Below are positions 21,278 through 31,381 of a DNA stretch of 64,000 nt, one piece after another; positions within the stretch are counted from its first letter, which is position 1; each line of letters begins with the position of its first letter. The DNA lies in contig CANCOY010000002.1 in NCBI GenBank assembly GCA_947379865.1, positions 10,805 through 74,804 of the forward strand, given 5' to 3'. The position numbers and the translations under genes were made by a program. The notes beneath the pieces are model-generated. The model saw nothing but the letters and a program-made list of their open reading frames with translations, had not been told where the DNA came from and made no database searches. Origin of the DNA: Acetobacteraceae bacterium (lineage in GTDB: Bacteria > Pseudomonadota > Alphaproteobacteria > Zavarziniales > Zavarziniaceae).

Positions 21278-21633
21278 TCGAGCGCTCCTTTCTTCCATTC
21301 ATAGACAAAGCCGACGGTCAGCACCGTAAGGAAGCCCATCATCGACCAGAAGCCGAAAAGCCCAAGGTCCCCGAGCGAGATGGCCCAGGGGAACAGGAAG
21401 GCGACCTCAAGATCGAAAATGATGAACAGGATCGCGACCAGATAGAACCGAACGTCAAATTGGCCGCGCGCGTCCTGGAAGGCATCAAAGCCACATTCGT
21501 AGGCCGATAGCTTCTCGGGATTGGGGCGCTGTGTCCCCGCTAGCAGCGAGCCAAGGATGAAGACGCCGGAAAGCGCCACGGAAATGCCGAGGAAAACGAG
21601 AATCGGCAGGTACTCGCGCAACATGGATTCCAT
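21268..21633 (-). CDS. nuoA: NADH-quinone oxidoreductase subunit A
   Basis: First gene of the complex I operon; three-helix membrane subunit (121 aa). It shows [42 protein letters not shown] (quoted in pieces by family: YECG loop with its conserved Cys, and the FDLE glutamate). GAGGTG lies 9 nt before the ATG at 21633; a GTG four codons upstream and an ATG three codons downstream are weaker options. A TATACT hexamer on the minus strand (21745-21750) is a possible -10 element for the operon, without a convincing -35. Confidence 0.95.
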   Translation of the reverse strand: MESMLREYLPILVFLGISVALSGVFILGSLLAGTQRPNPEKLSAYECGFDAFQDARGQFDVRFYLVAILFIIFDLEVAFLFPWAISLGDLGLFGFWSMMGFLTVLTVGFVYEWKKGALEWE

Positions 21634-21892
21634 GGGTCGACCCACCTCAGAATTTCAAACCTGTTCTTGGTCGCTGGGTAACAACCTAGCCAGCCAAGCG
21701 CAACAAAGTAACTGCACTTAAAGTCGCATCGTCTGGCGCGCCGGAGTATAGGCCGCAGGCTGTGGAAAACGAAAGAGGCCAGACCATACTTCCGTAGCGC
21801 GAAACTGTGGCCGTGATCTTTGAATCACAGTTCAGCGAGCGCCCGCAGATACAGGCGACGTCGTTATCAAATCAAATTTTGGAAGGGGAAAA

Positions 21893-21969
21893 TGGCGGGA
21901 GTGACGGGACTCGAACCCGCGACCTCTGGCGTGACAGGCCAGCGCTCTAACCAACTGAGCTACACCCCC
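21893..21969 (-). tRNA. tRNA-Asp (anticodon GTC)
   Basis: Full cloverleaf with encoded CCA. Acceptor GGGGGTG pairs CACTCCC (one G-T pair); D-arm GCTC...GAGC; anticodon stem CTGGC/GCCAG around loop CTGTCAC (GTC); T-arm with TTCGAGT; discriminator G. It lies between tRNA-Val and nuoA on the same strand. Confidence 0.97.
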
Positions 21970-22060
21970 TGTGGGAGGCCGGTTTTTACGTCAGCCTGCG
22001 GTATGTGTCAAGCACCAGATCCGCTTATCGACCAACATTAACTTATTATTTTAGCGACCT

Positions 22061-22136
22061 TGGTGGGCGATGACGGATTCGAACCGCCGACCTTCTCCGT
22101 GTAAAGGAGCTGCTCTACCAGCTGAGCTAATCGCCC
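22061..22136 (-). tRNA. tRNA-Val (anticodon TAC)
   Basis: Cloverleaf with encoded CCA. Acceptor GGGCGAT/ATCGCCC, D-arm AGCTCAGCTGGTAGAGC, anticodon loop TTTACAC (TAC), T-loop TTCGAAT, discriminator A. The anticodon stem has one G-A mismatch at its first pair. It sits between hup and tRNA-Asp, all on the minus strand. Confidence 0.96.
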
Positions 22137-22245
22137 CGTCAGATCAACAGGGCCCCCAGCCTGGACCCGGGATTGCCTGGTGACCTGGCCCCATCCTATT
22201 GCCGTGGCGGCGCCAGGATGGAGGCAGGACATGTTTCCGCAGATC

Positions 22246-22518
22246 TCAGTTCACGGCGTCCTTCAGGGACTTGCCGGGCTTGAACTTCACCTGCTTCGAG
22301 GCGGCGATGGCGATCTTCTCGCCCGTCCGCGGATTCCGGCCCTCAGATGCCGCGCGCGACGCGACATTATAGGTGCCGAAGCCAACCAGGCGAACCTCAT
22401 CCCCGCCAGCCAGAGCGCCGGTGATGGCGTCAAACAGGGCATCAACCGCCTTGGCTGCATCTGCCTTGGTGAGCGACGCGGCTTCAGCGACGCTCGCAAT
22501 AAGTTCATTCTTGTTCAA
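22246..22518 (-). CDS. hup: DNA-binding protein HU
   Basis: Histone-like nucleoid protein (90 aa, dimer) that bends DNA. The family signature is [24 protein letters not shown] (quoted in part: GRNPRTG), in the DNA-binding arm near residues 46-70. The conserved start MNKNELIA uses a TTG codon at 22518, preceded by GGGGGTT, since no ATG is available at that point. It follows lon on the same strand, the common proteobacterial lon-hup order; a strong hairpin after lon suggests its own promoter. Confidence 0.96.
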   Translation of the reverse strand: MNKNELIASVAEAASLTKADAAKAVDALFDAITGALAGGDEVRLVGFGTYNVASRAASEGRNPRTGEKIAIAASKQVKFKPGKSLKDAVN

Positions 22519-22626
22519 TGGAACCCCCGCCCGGAAATCTTGGACCCTGATTACCTCAGGACCCTGACGCCGGAGTTAAGCAGGGGCGCCGGGTTCCGTC
22601 AAAGGGAAAACCCGACGGAACGCAGC

Positions 22627-22659
22627 GAACACGGGGCGCCGGCAAGGCGCCCCGTGTTC
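22627..22659 (-). terminator. Strong stem-loop after lon
   Basis: Perfect 14-bp stem, GAACACGGGGCGCC paired with its complement, around a 5-nt loop. It begins 5 nt after the lon stop. The following minus-strand sequence becomes T-rich only after about 20 nt, so it is a terminator without a classical tail. Confidence 0.7.
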
Positions 22660-22663
22660 AGCG

Positions 22664-25093
22664 TCAGTGGGTGACAACCTCGTCGATACCCGCTTCGGGT
22701 GTCTTGGGGGCTGCCTTCTTTTCGTCTTCGACCGGGTTCCACTCAATGGGGGCAAGCGGCTTCACCAGGGCGTGGGCCAGAACCTCATCCACAGTCGCCA
22801 CGGGGATGATTTCCAGCCCCTTCTTGACGTTGTCAGGGATGTCGGCGAGGTCCTTTTCGTTCTCCTTGGGGATCAGAACGACCTTGAGGCCGCCACGGAG
22901 GGCCGCAAGCAGCTTCTCCTTCAATCCGCCAATGGGGAACACGCGGCCACGCAGGGTGATCTCACCGGTCATGGCAATATCACGCCGCACGGGAATCCCA
23001 GTCAGGACCGACACGATCGAGGTGACCATGGCCACACCGGCCGAGGGGCCATCCTTGGGGGTTGCCCCCTCGGGCACGTGAACGTGGATGTCGATCTTTT
23101 CGAACAGGGTTGGCTTGATGCCAAAGGAGATGGCCCGGGCGCGCACATAGGATGCTGCCGCCTGAACACTCTCCTGCATCACGTCACCCAACTTGCCGGT
23201 GATCGTCATCTTGCCCTTGCCGGGCAGCATGACCGATTCGATGGCCAGCAGTTCGCCGCCAACCTCGGTCCAGGCAAGGCCGGTGACGATGCCGACCAGA
23301 TCCTCAAGCTCCGCCTCGCCAAAGCGATAGCGGCGCACGCCAGCATATTTCTCCAGGTTCTTTTCCGTCACCGTGACGGACTTCACCTTGTCCTGCAGGA
23401 TCTCGCGGATCGCCTTGCGGGTGAGGTTGGCAATCTCGCGCTCGAGACTGCGCACGCCGGCCTCACGCGTGTAATAGCGAATCAGGTCGCGCAGCGCTTC
23501 GTCGGAAACCGACCATTCGCCCGGCTTCAGGCCGCTTGCCTCAAGCTGCTTTGCCACAAGGTGCCGCTTGCAGATCTCGACCTTCTCATCCTCGGTGTAG
23601 CCGGGGATGCGGATGATCTCCATACGGTCCAGCAAGGGCTGGGGCATGCGCAACGAGTTCGCCGTGGTGACGAACATCACGTCAGACAGATCGTAATCGA
23701 CCTCAAGGTAATGGTCGTTGAACGTGCCGTTCTGCTCCGGATCCAGCACCTCAAGCAGGGCTGACGAGGGATCGCCACGGAAGTCCTGCCCCATCTTGTC
23801 CACCTCATCGAGGAGAAACAGGGGATTCGTCGTCTTGGCCTTCTTCATCGACTGGATGACCTTGCCCGGCAGCGAGCCGATATAGGTCCGCCGATGGCCA
23901 CGGATCTCTGCCTCGTCACGCACGCCACCCAGGGACATGCGGACAAAGTTTCGCCCGGTCGCCTTGGCAATGGACTTGCCAAGCGAGGTCTTGCCAACAC
24001 CCGGGGGGCCAACCAGGCAAAGGATCGGGCCCTTTACCTTGGTCGCCCGCAGCTGCACCGCGAGGTATTCAAGGATGCGTTCCTTGACCTTCTCCAGGCC
24101 GTAATGATCGTCGTCCAGCACCTTCTGGGCGGCACGCAGGTCGCGGCGGATCTTGGACTTCTTCGACCATGGAATCGACAGCATCCAATCGAGGTAGTTG
24201 CGCACCACCGTCGCCTCGGCCGACATCGGGCTCATGTTGCGCAGCTTGCGCACCTCGGCGATGGCCTTGTCGTGGGCTTCCTTGGAAAGCTTGGTCTTGT
24301 TGACCCGGTCCTCAAGCTCGGCCAGCTCGTCGCGGCCGTCTTCGCCTTCGCCCAGTTCCTTCTGAATGGCCTTAAGCTGCTCGTTCAGATAGTACTCGCG
24401 CTGGGTCTTCTCCATCTGCCGCTTCACGCGGCTACGGATCTTCTTCTCCACCTGCAGGACGCCGATCTCGCCCTCCATCAGGGAGTAGACCTTCTCGAGC
24501 CGCTCAGGCACCGACGCAATTTCCAGCACGTCCTGCTTGTCAGAAACCTTGAGCGCCAGATGCGAGGCAACCGTATCGGCAAGCTTGGAAGGGTCTTCGA
24601 TCTGGTTGATGGAAACCAGGACCTCGGGCGGGACCTTCTTGTTCAGCTTCACGTAGTTTTCGAACTGGGCCACCACGGAGCGGGCCAGCGCCTCAACCTC
24701 ACGCGACTCCCCAAGTGTCTCGGGAAGCGCCACGGCCGTGGCCTGGAAGAAGGCGTCATTATCAACGAAGCCCGTGATCGCCGCCCGGTTGCCGCCCTCC
24801 ACGAGCACCTTGACCGTGCCATCGGGAAGCTTCAGCAACTGGAGCACTGAGGCCACGGTGCCCACATTGTAGATATCAGCCACCGAAGGATTGTCCTGGG
24901 ACGCATTCTTCTGGGCAACAAGCAGGATCTGCTTGTCTTCCTTCATCACATCCTCAAGCGCCCGCACCGATTTTTCGCGCCCGACAAAAAGCGGCACGAT
25001 CATATGCGGGAACACCACGATGTCGCGAAGAGGCAACACAGGGTAAACGGTGGATTCGCGGGCGGGTGTCGAAGGACTCATTTTTCTCTTCAC
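22664..25093 (-). CDS. lon: ATP-dependent protease Lon
   Basis: Homo-oligomeric AAA+ serine protease (about 809 aa) that removes misfolded and regulatory proteins in the cytoplasm. N-terminal substrate domain ([21 protein letters not shown]), Walker [10 protein letters not shown] and Walker [11 protein letters not shown], then the protease domain with PKDGPSAG (catalytic Ser) and a downstream catalytic Lys. Two starts are possible: GTG at 25093 with GGAAG four nt before it, or ATG at 25081; the difference is four residues. The upstream region has a repeated CCACCTTGA motif. Confidence 0.97.
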   Translation of the reverse strand: MKRKMSPSTPARESTVYPVLPLRDIVVFPHMIVPLFVGREKSVRALEDVMKEDKQILLVAQKNASQDNPSVADIYNVGTVASVLQLLKLPDGTVKVLVEGGNRAAITGFVDNDAFFQATAVALPETLGESREVEALARSVVAQFENYVKLNKKVPPEVLVSINQIEDPSKLADTVASHLALKVSDKQDVLEIASVPERLEKVYSLMEGEIGVLQVEKKIRSRVKRQMEKTQREYYLNEQLKAIQKELGEGEDGRDELAELEDRVNKTKLSKEAHDKAIAEVRKLRNMSPMSAEATVVRNYLDWMLSIPWSKKSKIRRDLRAAQKVLDDDHYGLEKVKERILEYLAVQLRATKVKGPILCLVGPPGVGKTSLGKSIAKATGRNFVRMSLGGVRDEAEIRGHRRTYIGSLPGKVIQSMKKAKTTNPLFLLDEVDKMGQDFRGDPSSALLEVLDPEQNGTFNDHYLEVDYDLSDVMFVTTANSLRMPQPLLDRMEIIRIPGYTEDEKVEICKRHLVAKQLEASGLKPGEWSVSDEALRDLIRYYTREAGVRSLEREIANLTRKAIREILQDKVKSVTVTEKNLEKYAGVRRYRFGEAELEDLVGIVTGLAWTEVGGELLAIESVMLPGKGKMTITGKLGDVMQESVQAAASYVRARAISFGIKPTLFEKIDIHVHVPEGATPKDGPSAGVAMVTSIVSVLTGIPVRRDIAMTGEITLRGRVFPIGGLKEKLLAALRGGLKVVLIPKENEKDLADIPDNVKKGLEIIPVATVDEVLAHALVKPLAPIEWNPVEDEKKAAPKTPEAGIDEVVTH

Positions 25094-25172
25094 TTTTCTT
25101 CCGGCGACAGGTCCGCAGGATCACCCGATTTCTCGCGATTTCGGGCGGTGCCACGATGGCGGCACGCTGTCA

Positions 25173-25208
25173 TCAAGGTGGACCTCAGGGGGTCCGCGTT
25201 CAAGGTGG
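25173..25208. repeat. Direct repeat TCAAGGTGG x2 upstream of lon
   Basis: TCAAGGTGG at 25173-25181 and 25200-25208, 27 bp apart, in the region between clpX and lon that should hold the lon promoter. On the transcribed strand the copies read CCACCTTGA. CTTGA resembles a heat-shock -35 element, but no good matching -10 follows at the right spacing. Confidence 0.4.
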
Positions 25209-25244
25209 TCGGCGAAAATCCTTGCCTTTTTCCACCTTACAGAC

Positions 25245-25260
25245 AAGGCGGGCCCGCCTT
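25245..25260 (-). terminator. GC-rich palindrome after clpX
   Basis: AAGGCGGGCCCGCCTT is a perfect 16-bp palindrome 47 nt beyond the clpX stop. On the minus strand it is followed by GTCTGT, a poor tail. Possible clpX terminator, or a site in the lon promoter region. Confidence 0.4.
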
Positions 25261-25306
25261 TTGAGCGAGCCCGTATCACATCATTGATGTCGGTTCAGGC
25301 CAGCAC

Positions 25307-26575
25307 TCATGCGCTTGTACCCACATCGCCACGCCGGTCGGCGGAATAGATGTAGAGCGGCTTGGCTCTACCATCGACCACCTCACTGTTGATGACGACC
25401 TCCTCGACACCATCAAGGGCAGGCAGATCGAACATCGAATCCAGAAGAATGGATTCCATGATCGAGCGCAGGCCGCGGGCACCGGTCTTGCGAGCAATGG
25501 CGCGGCGCGCCACGGAACCAAGAGCGTCGTCCGAGAACGTCAGGTGGACGTCCTCCATCTCGAACAGGCGCTGGTACTGCTTCAGCAGCGCGTTCTTGGG
25601 CTGGCTCAGGATCTCCACAAGCGCCTGTTCCGAAAGGTCGGTCAGCGTCGCCACAACAGGCAGACGGCCAACGAACTCGGGGATCAGGCCGAACTTCAGC
25701 AGATCCTCGGGCTCGACCTCCTTGAGGATCTCGCCGGTCTGGCGCTCGTCCGGGGATTTCACCTCGGCACCGAAGCCGATGGACTTGCCCTGGCCACGCG
25801 CAGCGATGATGCGCTCCAGCCCGGCAAAGGCGCCGCCGCAGATGAAGAGGATGTTGGTGGTGTCAACCTGCAGGAACTCCTGCTGGGGATGCTTGCGGCC
25901 GCCCTGGGGGGGCACGCTGGCAACGGTCCCTTCCATGATCTTGAGCAGGGCCTGCTGCACGCCCTCACCCGACACATCACGGGTGATGGAGGGGTTGTCG
26001 GACTTGCGGCTGATCTTGTCGACTTCGTCGATGTAGACAATGCCGCGCTGGGCCCGCTCGACATTGTAGTCGGCCGCCTGCAGCAGCTTGAGGATGATGT
26101 TCTCGACATCCTCGCCCACATAACCAGCCTCGGTCAGGGTCGTGGCGTCAGCCATGGTAAAGGGCACGTCGAGAATGCGCGCCAGCGTCTGGGCCAGAAG
26201 CGTCTTGCCACAGCCCGTGGGGCCGACCAGCAGGATGTTCGACTTTGCCAGTTCGACGTCGTTGTTCTTCTGTGCGTGCGCCAGGCGCTTGTAATGGTTG
26301 TGGACGGCAACCGAAAGCACGCGCTTGGCGTGGATCTGGCCGATCACATAATCATCGAGCACGCGGCAGATATCCTGGGGCGAAGGTACCCCGTCGCGGG
26401 TCTTCACAAGGCTCGACTTGTGCTCCTCGCGGATGATGTCCATGCACAGCTCGACGCATTCATCACAGATGAACACGGTCGGCCCGGCGATGAGCTTGCG
26501 CACCTCATGCTGGCTCTTGCCGCAGAAAGAGCAGTAGAGGGTGTTCTTAGAGTCACCGCCGCTTAGTTTGGTCAT
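25307..26575 (-). CDS. clpX: ATP-dependent Clp protease ATP-binding subunit ClpX
   Basis: AAA+ unfoldase (422 aa) that feeds substrates to ClpP. N-terminal zinc-binding domain with [15 protein letters not shown] and CDECVELC (residues 14-46), Walker [14 protein letters not shown], Walker [10 protein letters not shown], the pore loop within [10 protein letters not shown], and the IGF-type ClpP-docking loop region (KSIGFGAEV). I chose the ATG at 26575 ([20 protein letters not shown]), the family start. Normally cotranscribed with clpP; here a 492-nt gap with a hairpin separates them. Confidence 0.97.
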   Translation of the reverse strand: MTKLSGGDSKNTLYCSFCGKSQHEVRKLIAGPTVFICDECVELCMDIIREEHKSSLVKTRDGVPSPQDICRVLDDYVIGQIHAKRVLSVAVHNHYKRLAHAQKNNDVELAKSNILLVGPTGCGKTLLAQTLARILDVPFTMADATTLTEAGYVGEDVENIILKLLQAADYNVERAQRGIVYIDEVDKISRKSDNPSITRDVSGEGVQQALLKIMEGTVASVPPQGGRKHPQQEFLQVDTTNILFICGGAFAGLERIIAARGQGKSIGFGAEVKSPDERQTGEILKEVEPEDLLKFGLIPEFVGRLPVVATLTDLSEQALVEILSQPKNALLKQYQRLFEMEDVHLTFSDDALGSVARRAIARKTGARGLRSIMESILLDSMFDLPALDGVEEVVINSEVVDGRAKPLYIYSADRRGDVGTSA

Positions 26576-27010
26576 GACCACTCCGTCCCTTATGCCCCGA
26601 AAGTCCAGTCTAGGGGGTGGCTGCTGCGATGCACAACCCTCCCCCATGGCCCTCTAACGGTTGAGAAGGCCCCCAGGAGGAGCGCCCTGTCACGTCCCGG
26701 ACCGCACTGCGGTTCGAGGACCAACCCACCCGGTCTGAGGACCGAAAATGATTCCGCGCCGCGCTTTGGCCAAGGCCGCTGTCACGAATGCGCCATAGAC
26801 AAACATTGAACAAGCCACAGACTTAAAACTAGTCCCCGGCCGATCTTTATCACCCTCAGGCGGCGCCCCGCCGCCAACATTCCTGTAGCGCGGCAGTTCG
26901 GCAACACTACCCTTGCCAGTCCCACGCCATCCAGTGGTCAGCCCCAGCCAAAGCGACGCCGAATCGGCGCAATGGCAGCGGGCCTCGCGCCTGTTACCCC
27001 GCCAGAACGA
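26576..27010. other. Non-coding gap upstream of clpX
   Basis: No convincing gene on either strand. It contains a 13-bp palindrome CGCCGA-A-TCGGCG (26957-26969) and a small hairpin CGGTC-TGAG-GACCG (near 26730-26745). Presumably holds the clpX promoter; no clear -35/-10 pair was found. Confidence 0.6.
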
Positions 27011-27042
27011 CCAAGGCCCGGCTCTGTCGAACCGGGCCTTGG
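27011..27042 (-). terminator. Stem-loop after clpP
   Basis: Perfect 11-bp stem CCAAGGCCCGG / CCGGGCCTTGG with a 10-nt loop, 25 nt after the clpP stop. The tail on the minus strand (TCGTTCTGG) is only partly T-rich. Confidence 0.65.
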
Positions 27043-27067
27043 GTAACCATCAGAACCAAGCCTGATG

Positions 27068-27706
27068 TCAGGTGGCCTTGTCGGTCGCCGCCGGGATCGG
27101 GCGCGCCTCATAGACCTCGTCGATCAGGCCGAACTCGCGTGCCTGGTCAGCGGTCATGAAATTGTCGCGCTCCAGTGCCGTTTCAATCCGCTCAAGCGGC
27201 TGGCCGGTGTGCTTGTGGTAGATCCCGTTCAGACGGGCGCGCAGGGCAAGAATCTCGCGGGCCTGAATCTCGATGTCCGTCGCCTGACCCTGGGCACCGC
27301 CAGAGGGCTGGTGGATCATGATCCGCGAATTCGGCAGCGAATATCGCAGGCCCGGGGCGCCGGCCGCCAGAAGGAGCGAGCCCATGGAGGCCGCCTGACC
27401 GATGCACAGGGTCTGAATCTTCGGCCGCACATACTGCATGGTGTCATAGATGGCCAGACCAGAGGTCACGATGCCACCCGGGGAATTGATGTAGATGGCG
27501 ATGTCCTTGCTGGGGTTCTCGGCTTCGAGAAACAGCAGCTGGGCGCAGATCAGGCTGGACACCGCGTCATTAACCGGGCCGACCAGGAAAATGATCCGCT
27601 CCTTCAGGAGGCGGGAGTAGATGTCATAAGCACGCTCACCGCGGTTCGTCTGTTCGACGACCATGGGGACGAGCGTGTTCATGGTGAAATCGTGCATGTC
27701 TCTCAT
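27068..27706 (-). CDS. clpP: ATP-dependent Clp protease proteolytic subunit ClpP
   Basis: Serine protease that forms the 14-subunit chamber used by ClpX (212 aa). The nucleophile Ser is in [11 protein letters not shown] and the catalytic His in [13 protein letters not shown]; the Asp lies in the following RDNFM/ADQA region, the standard layout. GGAGGGA lies 5 nt before the ATG at 27706. It follows tig with a 95-nt gap, the usual tig-clpP-clpX-lon order. Confidence 0.97.
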   Translation of the reverse strand: MRDMHDFTMNTLVPMVVEQTNRGERAYDIYSRLLKERIIFLVGPVNDAVSSLICAQLLFLEAENPSKDIAIYINSPGGIVTSGLAIYDTMQYVRPKIQTLCIGQAASMGSLLLAAGAPGLRYSLPNSRIMIHQPSGGAQGQATDIEIQAREILALRARLNGIYHKHTGQPLERIETALERDNFMTADQAREFGLIDEVYEARPIPAATDKAT

Positions 27707-27801
27707 GGCGGTCCCTCCGGGCGGGCGCTAGGCACCCGGCGGCGCTGCCGCCGGGCTCATCAGGATAGCCGACCCTGGACCAGGATCGGCAACGCATTCA
27801 A

Positions 27802-29163
27802 TCAGGCTGCGTCGCCTTTATCTTCTTCGTCAGCGCGCAGTTCGTCAAAGCTGACCTGGCGCTCCGTGACCTGGGCGAGCTCGAGGATATAGTCGATGAC
27901 CTTGTCCTCAAGCAGCGGTGCCCGCAGCTGGGCCAGCGCCATCTGATCATTGCGGAAATAGTCGAACACAGCCTTTTCCTGACCGGGGAACTGACGGGCC
28001 TGTTCAGCAATCGCGCGGTTCAACTCTTCCGGCTTGACCTGAAGGTTCTGGCGGCGACCAACCTCGGCCAGCAGCAGTCCAAGACGGACGCGCCGCTCGG
28101 CAATCGGCATGAACTCGGCCCGCTTGGCCTCAACTTCCGGGTCGACCGCCGCTGCGGCCGCCTCTGCATTCGCCTCAACCCCTTCGGCATCGCCCGCAGC
28201 CCCGGCGCCAACGCCTGCCTGACGCAGGATCGTCTCCAGCTCCACGTTCACCAGGCCCGGCGGCACCTCGAAGGTGTGCCGCTCAGCCAGCGCATCGAGC
28301 AGGGCACGCTTCAGCTTCTGGCGGGTAAGCCCACCGCGCGTCCGCTCCAGCTGGCCCTTCATCAACTCCTTGAGCTTCTCAAGGCTCTCAAGGCCGAGGC
28401 TGGTGGCGAAGGTGTCATCAACCGTGACATCGGCGGCGGCGCGCACTTCCTTGACCGTCACTTCAAAGACGGCCGGCTTGCCGGCGAATTCCTTGGCGGG
28501 ATAGTCCTCGGGGAAGGTCACGGAAACATCGCGCTTGTCGCCGGCCTGCACGCCGACGAGCTGCTCCTCGAAGCCCGGAATGAACCGGCCCGAGCCCAGC
28601 TCCAGCTCGAAATCTTCACCAGCCCCGCCTTCAAAGGGGGTGCCATCGATACGACCGAGGAAATCGATCAGCACGGCATTGCCGTTTTCTGAGACTTTCT
28701 CTGCCGTGGCAAAACGCTTCTGCTGGTTGGCAAGGCCGGTCAGGGCCTCGTCGACCTCTGCATCGGTGATGGGGGCAACCACGCGCTCAAGCGAGATGTC
28801 CTTGAACTCGCCCGGCTCGATCTCGGGCAGCACCTCGACCTCGATGCTGAACTCCAGGTCGTCGTTCTCACCAAACTTGGTGATCTCGATGCGGGGCTGC
28901 AGCGCCGGGGTGAGATTGTTCTTTTCCAGGGTCTCGCGCGTCGTCTGATCGACGGTGTCCTGCAGGATCTCTCCCATCAGGGCCTTGGCGTGGGTCTTGC
29001 GCACAATGGAAGCGGGCACCTTGCCGGGGCGAAACCCGGGCATGCGCACCGTACGGCTGATCTCGAGGATGCGGCTCTCCAGGCGAGCGCCAATATCTTT
29101 TGCGTCCACCTTGATACGGTAGGCGCGCTTCAGGCCTTCGGCGCTGCTTTCGATGATCTGCAT
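27802..29163 (-). CDS. tig: Trigger factor
   Basis: Ribosome-associated chaperone and peptidyl-prolyl isomerase (453 aa). The N-terminal ribosome-binding domain has the signature region GFRPGKVPASIVRK (about residues 44-57). The FKBP-type domain follows (VLIDFLGRIDGTPFEGGAGEDF... near 155-245), then a C-terminal helical domain interrupted by an Ala/Glu-rich insert (GDAEGVEANAEAAAAAVDPE, near 330-350). tRNA-Leu lies 85 nt upstream on the same strand. Confidence 0.96.
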   Translation of the reverse strand: MQIIESSAEGLKRAYRIKVDAKDIGARLESRILEISRTVRMPGFRPGKVPASIVRKTHAKALMGEILQDTVDQTTRETLEKNNLTPALQPRIEITKFGENDDLEFSIEVEVLPEIEPGEFKDISLERVVAPITDAEVDEALTGLANQQKRFATAEKVSENGNAVLIDFLGRIDGTPFEGGAGEDFELELGSGRFIPGFEEQLVGVQAGDKRDVSVTFPEDYPAKEFAGKPAVFEVTVKEVRAAADVTVDDTFATSLGLESLEKLKELMKGQLERTRGGLTRQKLKRALLDALAERHTFEVPPGLVNVELETILRQAGVGAGAAGDAEGVEANAEAAAAAVDPEVEAKRAEFMPIAERRVRLGLLLAEVGRRQNLQVKPEELNRAIAEQARQFPGQEKAVFDYFRNDQMALAQLRAPLLEDKVIDYILELAQVTERQVSFDELRADEEDKGDAA

Positions 29164-29248
29164 GGCACTCTCTGTCAGAGATGAGGCGAGGAAATTCGTC
29201 TAGCCGACGCACGGTCCGGCCGCCAAGGCGCGAGGCATAGGTAAAGCG

Positions 29249-29333
<85 letters not shown>

Positions 29334-29439
29334 CCTGTTTTCCGGATGGCGCTGACGCGTCCGGCCTGCCATGGGTTGGCGGCGCGGCCCGAAGGCCGGC
29401 GGACGGCTTCTATATCACGGGACTGGATCAGGACAACAG

Positions 29440-29469
29440 CCCTGCCCCCTCAAAGGGTGCAGGGCAGGG
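29440..29469 (-). terminator. Stem-loop after the small hypothetical gene
   Basis: Perfect 8-bp stem CCCTGCCC / GGGCAGGG with a 14-nt loop, 6 nt after the stop of the gene to its right. No T-run follows, so termination is only suggested. Confidence 0.4.
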
Positions 29470-29475
29470 AAAAAC

Positions 29476-29733
29476 CTACTCTGCCGCCACGAGACGGCAG
29501 GCCGAGGGATAGTTCACGGCGAAGGCCTCAAGGGCCAGCGTGCGCTCACCCTGAAGGATGGCTTCATCATCGCCCGGCCGCATGTAGGAAAGGCGGAACC
29601 GCACGTGGGGCATGCCGGAAATCTGAGCGTCGGGCTCGATAACCTCGACGATCTCAACAACACGGTGTGCCTTTTGCGCCCTGAACACTTCCCCGGCGCG
29701 AACCTCCGGGACTTTTCTATTCCGGAACCACAT
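29476..29733 (-). CDS. Conserved-looking small protein of unknown function
   Basis: 85-aa protein starting MWFRNRKVPEVRAGEVFRAQ, soluble and probably beta-rich (HRVVEIVEVIEPDAQISGMPHVRFRLSY, quoted in part). Normal codon use and a sensible length argue that it is real. A GTG six codons further upstream is an alternative start, but ATG at 29733 has GGGGGTG at fair distance. No motif or family recognised. It stands between nnr and tRNA-Leu on the same strand, with 65 nt to nnr. Confidence 0.6.
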   Translation of the reverse strand: MWFRNRKVPEVRAGEVFRAQKAHRVVEIVEVIEPDAQISGMPHVRFRLSYMRPGDDEAILQGERTLALEAFAVNYPSACRLVAAE

Positions 29734-29798
29734 CACCGCCACCCCCAACACACTCTGAGCCTAAGCCCGATTCAGATTCACTGATGATTGTATGAGAA

Positions 29799-31379
29799 TC
29801 ATGAACGCGAATCGGTGTCCAGAAAAAAATTGACTGGCGCATTATTTTCTTGAAGCAGTTGGCGAAGTGCCGTTGGGACAAGGGCAGGTAAATCCTCAGC
29901 AATGAGTCCTGGGCCAAAAGCATCTGCTGCCACGCTATGCACCCAGATACCTGCAGCAGCTGCGTCAAGGCCCGCAAGCCCTTGGGCAAGAAGGCCGACA
30001 ATGAGACCGGCAAGGACATCTCCCGATCCCGCAGTCGCAAGCCAGGGTGGCGCGCAATCATTGATGATCACGCGACCCTGTGGGTCCGCTGCCACCGTAT
30101 CCGGCCCCTTGAGAATGACGGTTGCGCCCGACCGGCTGGCTGCGGCGCGAACCCGCGCCAGGCGGGGCATGTCCCGCCCAAGATCTGGGAAGATCCGGGC
30201 GAACTCCCCTTCATGGGGGGTCAGGACCGTTGCCGCGCCCGCACGTACCGGGCGGCCGATCGCCTGCCAGAGCCTGTCAGGTGCCACGGCAAAACTCGTC
30301 AGGGCATCGGCATCCAGAACCACCCCACGCGGTCCATCGAGGGCTGCCAGCACATGGGCCAGGGTCCCCTCCCCCACACCATTGCCCGGGCCGACGAGCA
30401 GTGCATTGAGGCGGCGGTCGGCAAGCAGTGCAGCAAGGTCGGCGGCCTCTGCAACGCGCCGGATCATCACGGCCGTAAGGTGTGCGGCATGGACGAGCAA
30501 AGCCGAAGGCGGGCTGGCCACTGTAACCAGCCCCGCCCCCACCCTGAGCGCGGCCAGAGCCGCCAGCCGGCAGGCCCCTGTGGCGGTGGCACCACCGCTC
30601 ATCACCACCGCATGCCCACGGTCGTATTTGTGGGAGGCCGCCCCTGGCCATGGAAACCGGTCTCGCCAAAGCGCAGTGTCGTTGACGAAATGAGTGGGCC
30701 GGAGCCTGTCGAGGACATCGTCACCGATGCCGATGTCGACCACCTCTATGGGTCCGCACAGCGTCCGGCCAGGCAGCAGCAGATGGCCGGGCTTGCGCCG
30801 GAAAAAGGTGACGGTCAGCGCGGCCCGGGGCGCAAAGCCAAGAACCGCCCCCGTATCCCCATGAATGCCACTGGGCACATCAACTGCGATGATCGGGGAC
30901 GTGGCGCGGCCCGCATCTGCGGCCTCAAGCACCGCACGAATTTCGCCGCCCACCGGCCGCCCCAGACCGGCGCCAAAGACCGCATCGATGACCAGCGCCG
31001 CACCGGCCAAGGCCTCAACGCCAAAGGGAACCGTGGGCCCATCCCAGCGCGCCGATGCCAGGGCAGCATCCCCCTTGAGGGCTTCGCGGTCGCAGCTGAG
31101 GGCGATGCGCACAGGCCAGCCCTGCTCTGCCAGCAGGCGGCCTGCCACAAACCCGTCCCCTCCGTTGTTTCCAGGGCCTGCCAGCACCACCAGGGGCCTG
31201 GGCGTCCATCTGGCGGCAATGGCCCGCGCGATACCCGCCCCTGCCCGCTCCATCAGGTCGATACCAGGCGTGCCGGCAGCGATGGCAAGGGCATCTGCCT
31301 GCGTCATTTCGGCGACGGTCAAGAGGGCCGCCTTGCGTGCGCCCCCATGGAGCACGGGCACCTCAGGGGCGAAAGACAT
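29799..31379 (-). CDS. nnr: Bifunctional NAD(P)H-hydrate epimerase / ADP-dependent dehydratase
   Basis: Repairs hydrated NAD(P)H. The N-terminal YjeF_N epimerase domain (about residues 20-220) shows VVLAGPGNNGGDGFVAGRLL and AVDVPSGIHGDTG. The C-terminal ribokinase-like dehydratase domain (about 240-520) has LTPHEGEFARI, VILKGPDTV and the ATP-binding TAGSGDVLAGLIVGLLAQG. The ATG at 31379 has GAGGA 6 nt before it and follows the amidase stop by 2 nt; a TTG two codons earlier is less likely. In several alphaproteobacteria nnr stands beside glnB-glnA; here those lie 22 kb away. Confidence 0.94.
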   Translation of the reverse strand: MSFAPEVPVLHGGARKAALLTVAEMTQADALAIAAGTPGIDLMERAGAGIARAIAARWTPRPLVVLAGPGNNGGDGFVAGRLLAEQGWPVRIALSCDREALKGDAALASARWDGPTVPFGVEALAGAALVIDAVFGAGLGRPVGGEIRAVLEAADAGRATSPIIAVDVPSGIHGDTGAVLGFAPRAALTVTFFRRKPGHLLLPGRTLCGPIEVVDIGIGDDVLDRLRPTHFVNDTALWRDRFPWPGAASHKYDRGHAVVMSGGATATGACRLAALAALRVGAGLVTVASPPSALLVHAAHLTAVMIRRVAEAADLAALLADRRLNALLVGPGNGVGEGTLAHVLAALDGPRGVVLDADALTSFAVAPDRLWQAIGRPVRAGAATVLTPHEGEFARIFPDLGRDMPRLARVRAAASRSGATVILKGPDTVAADPQGRVIINDCAPPWLATAGSGDVLAGLIVGLLAQGLAGLDAAAAGIWVHSVAADAFGPGLIAEDLPALVPTALRQLLQENNAPVNFFLDTDSRS

Positions 31380-31381
31380 GC

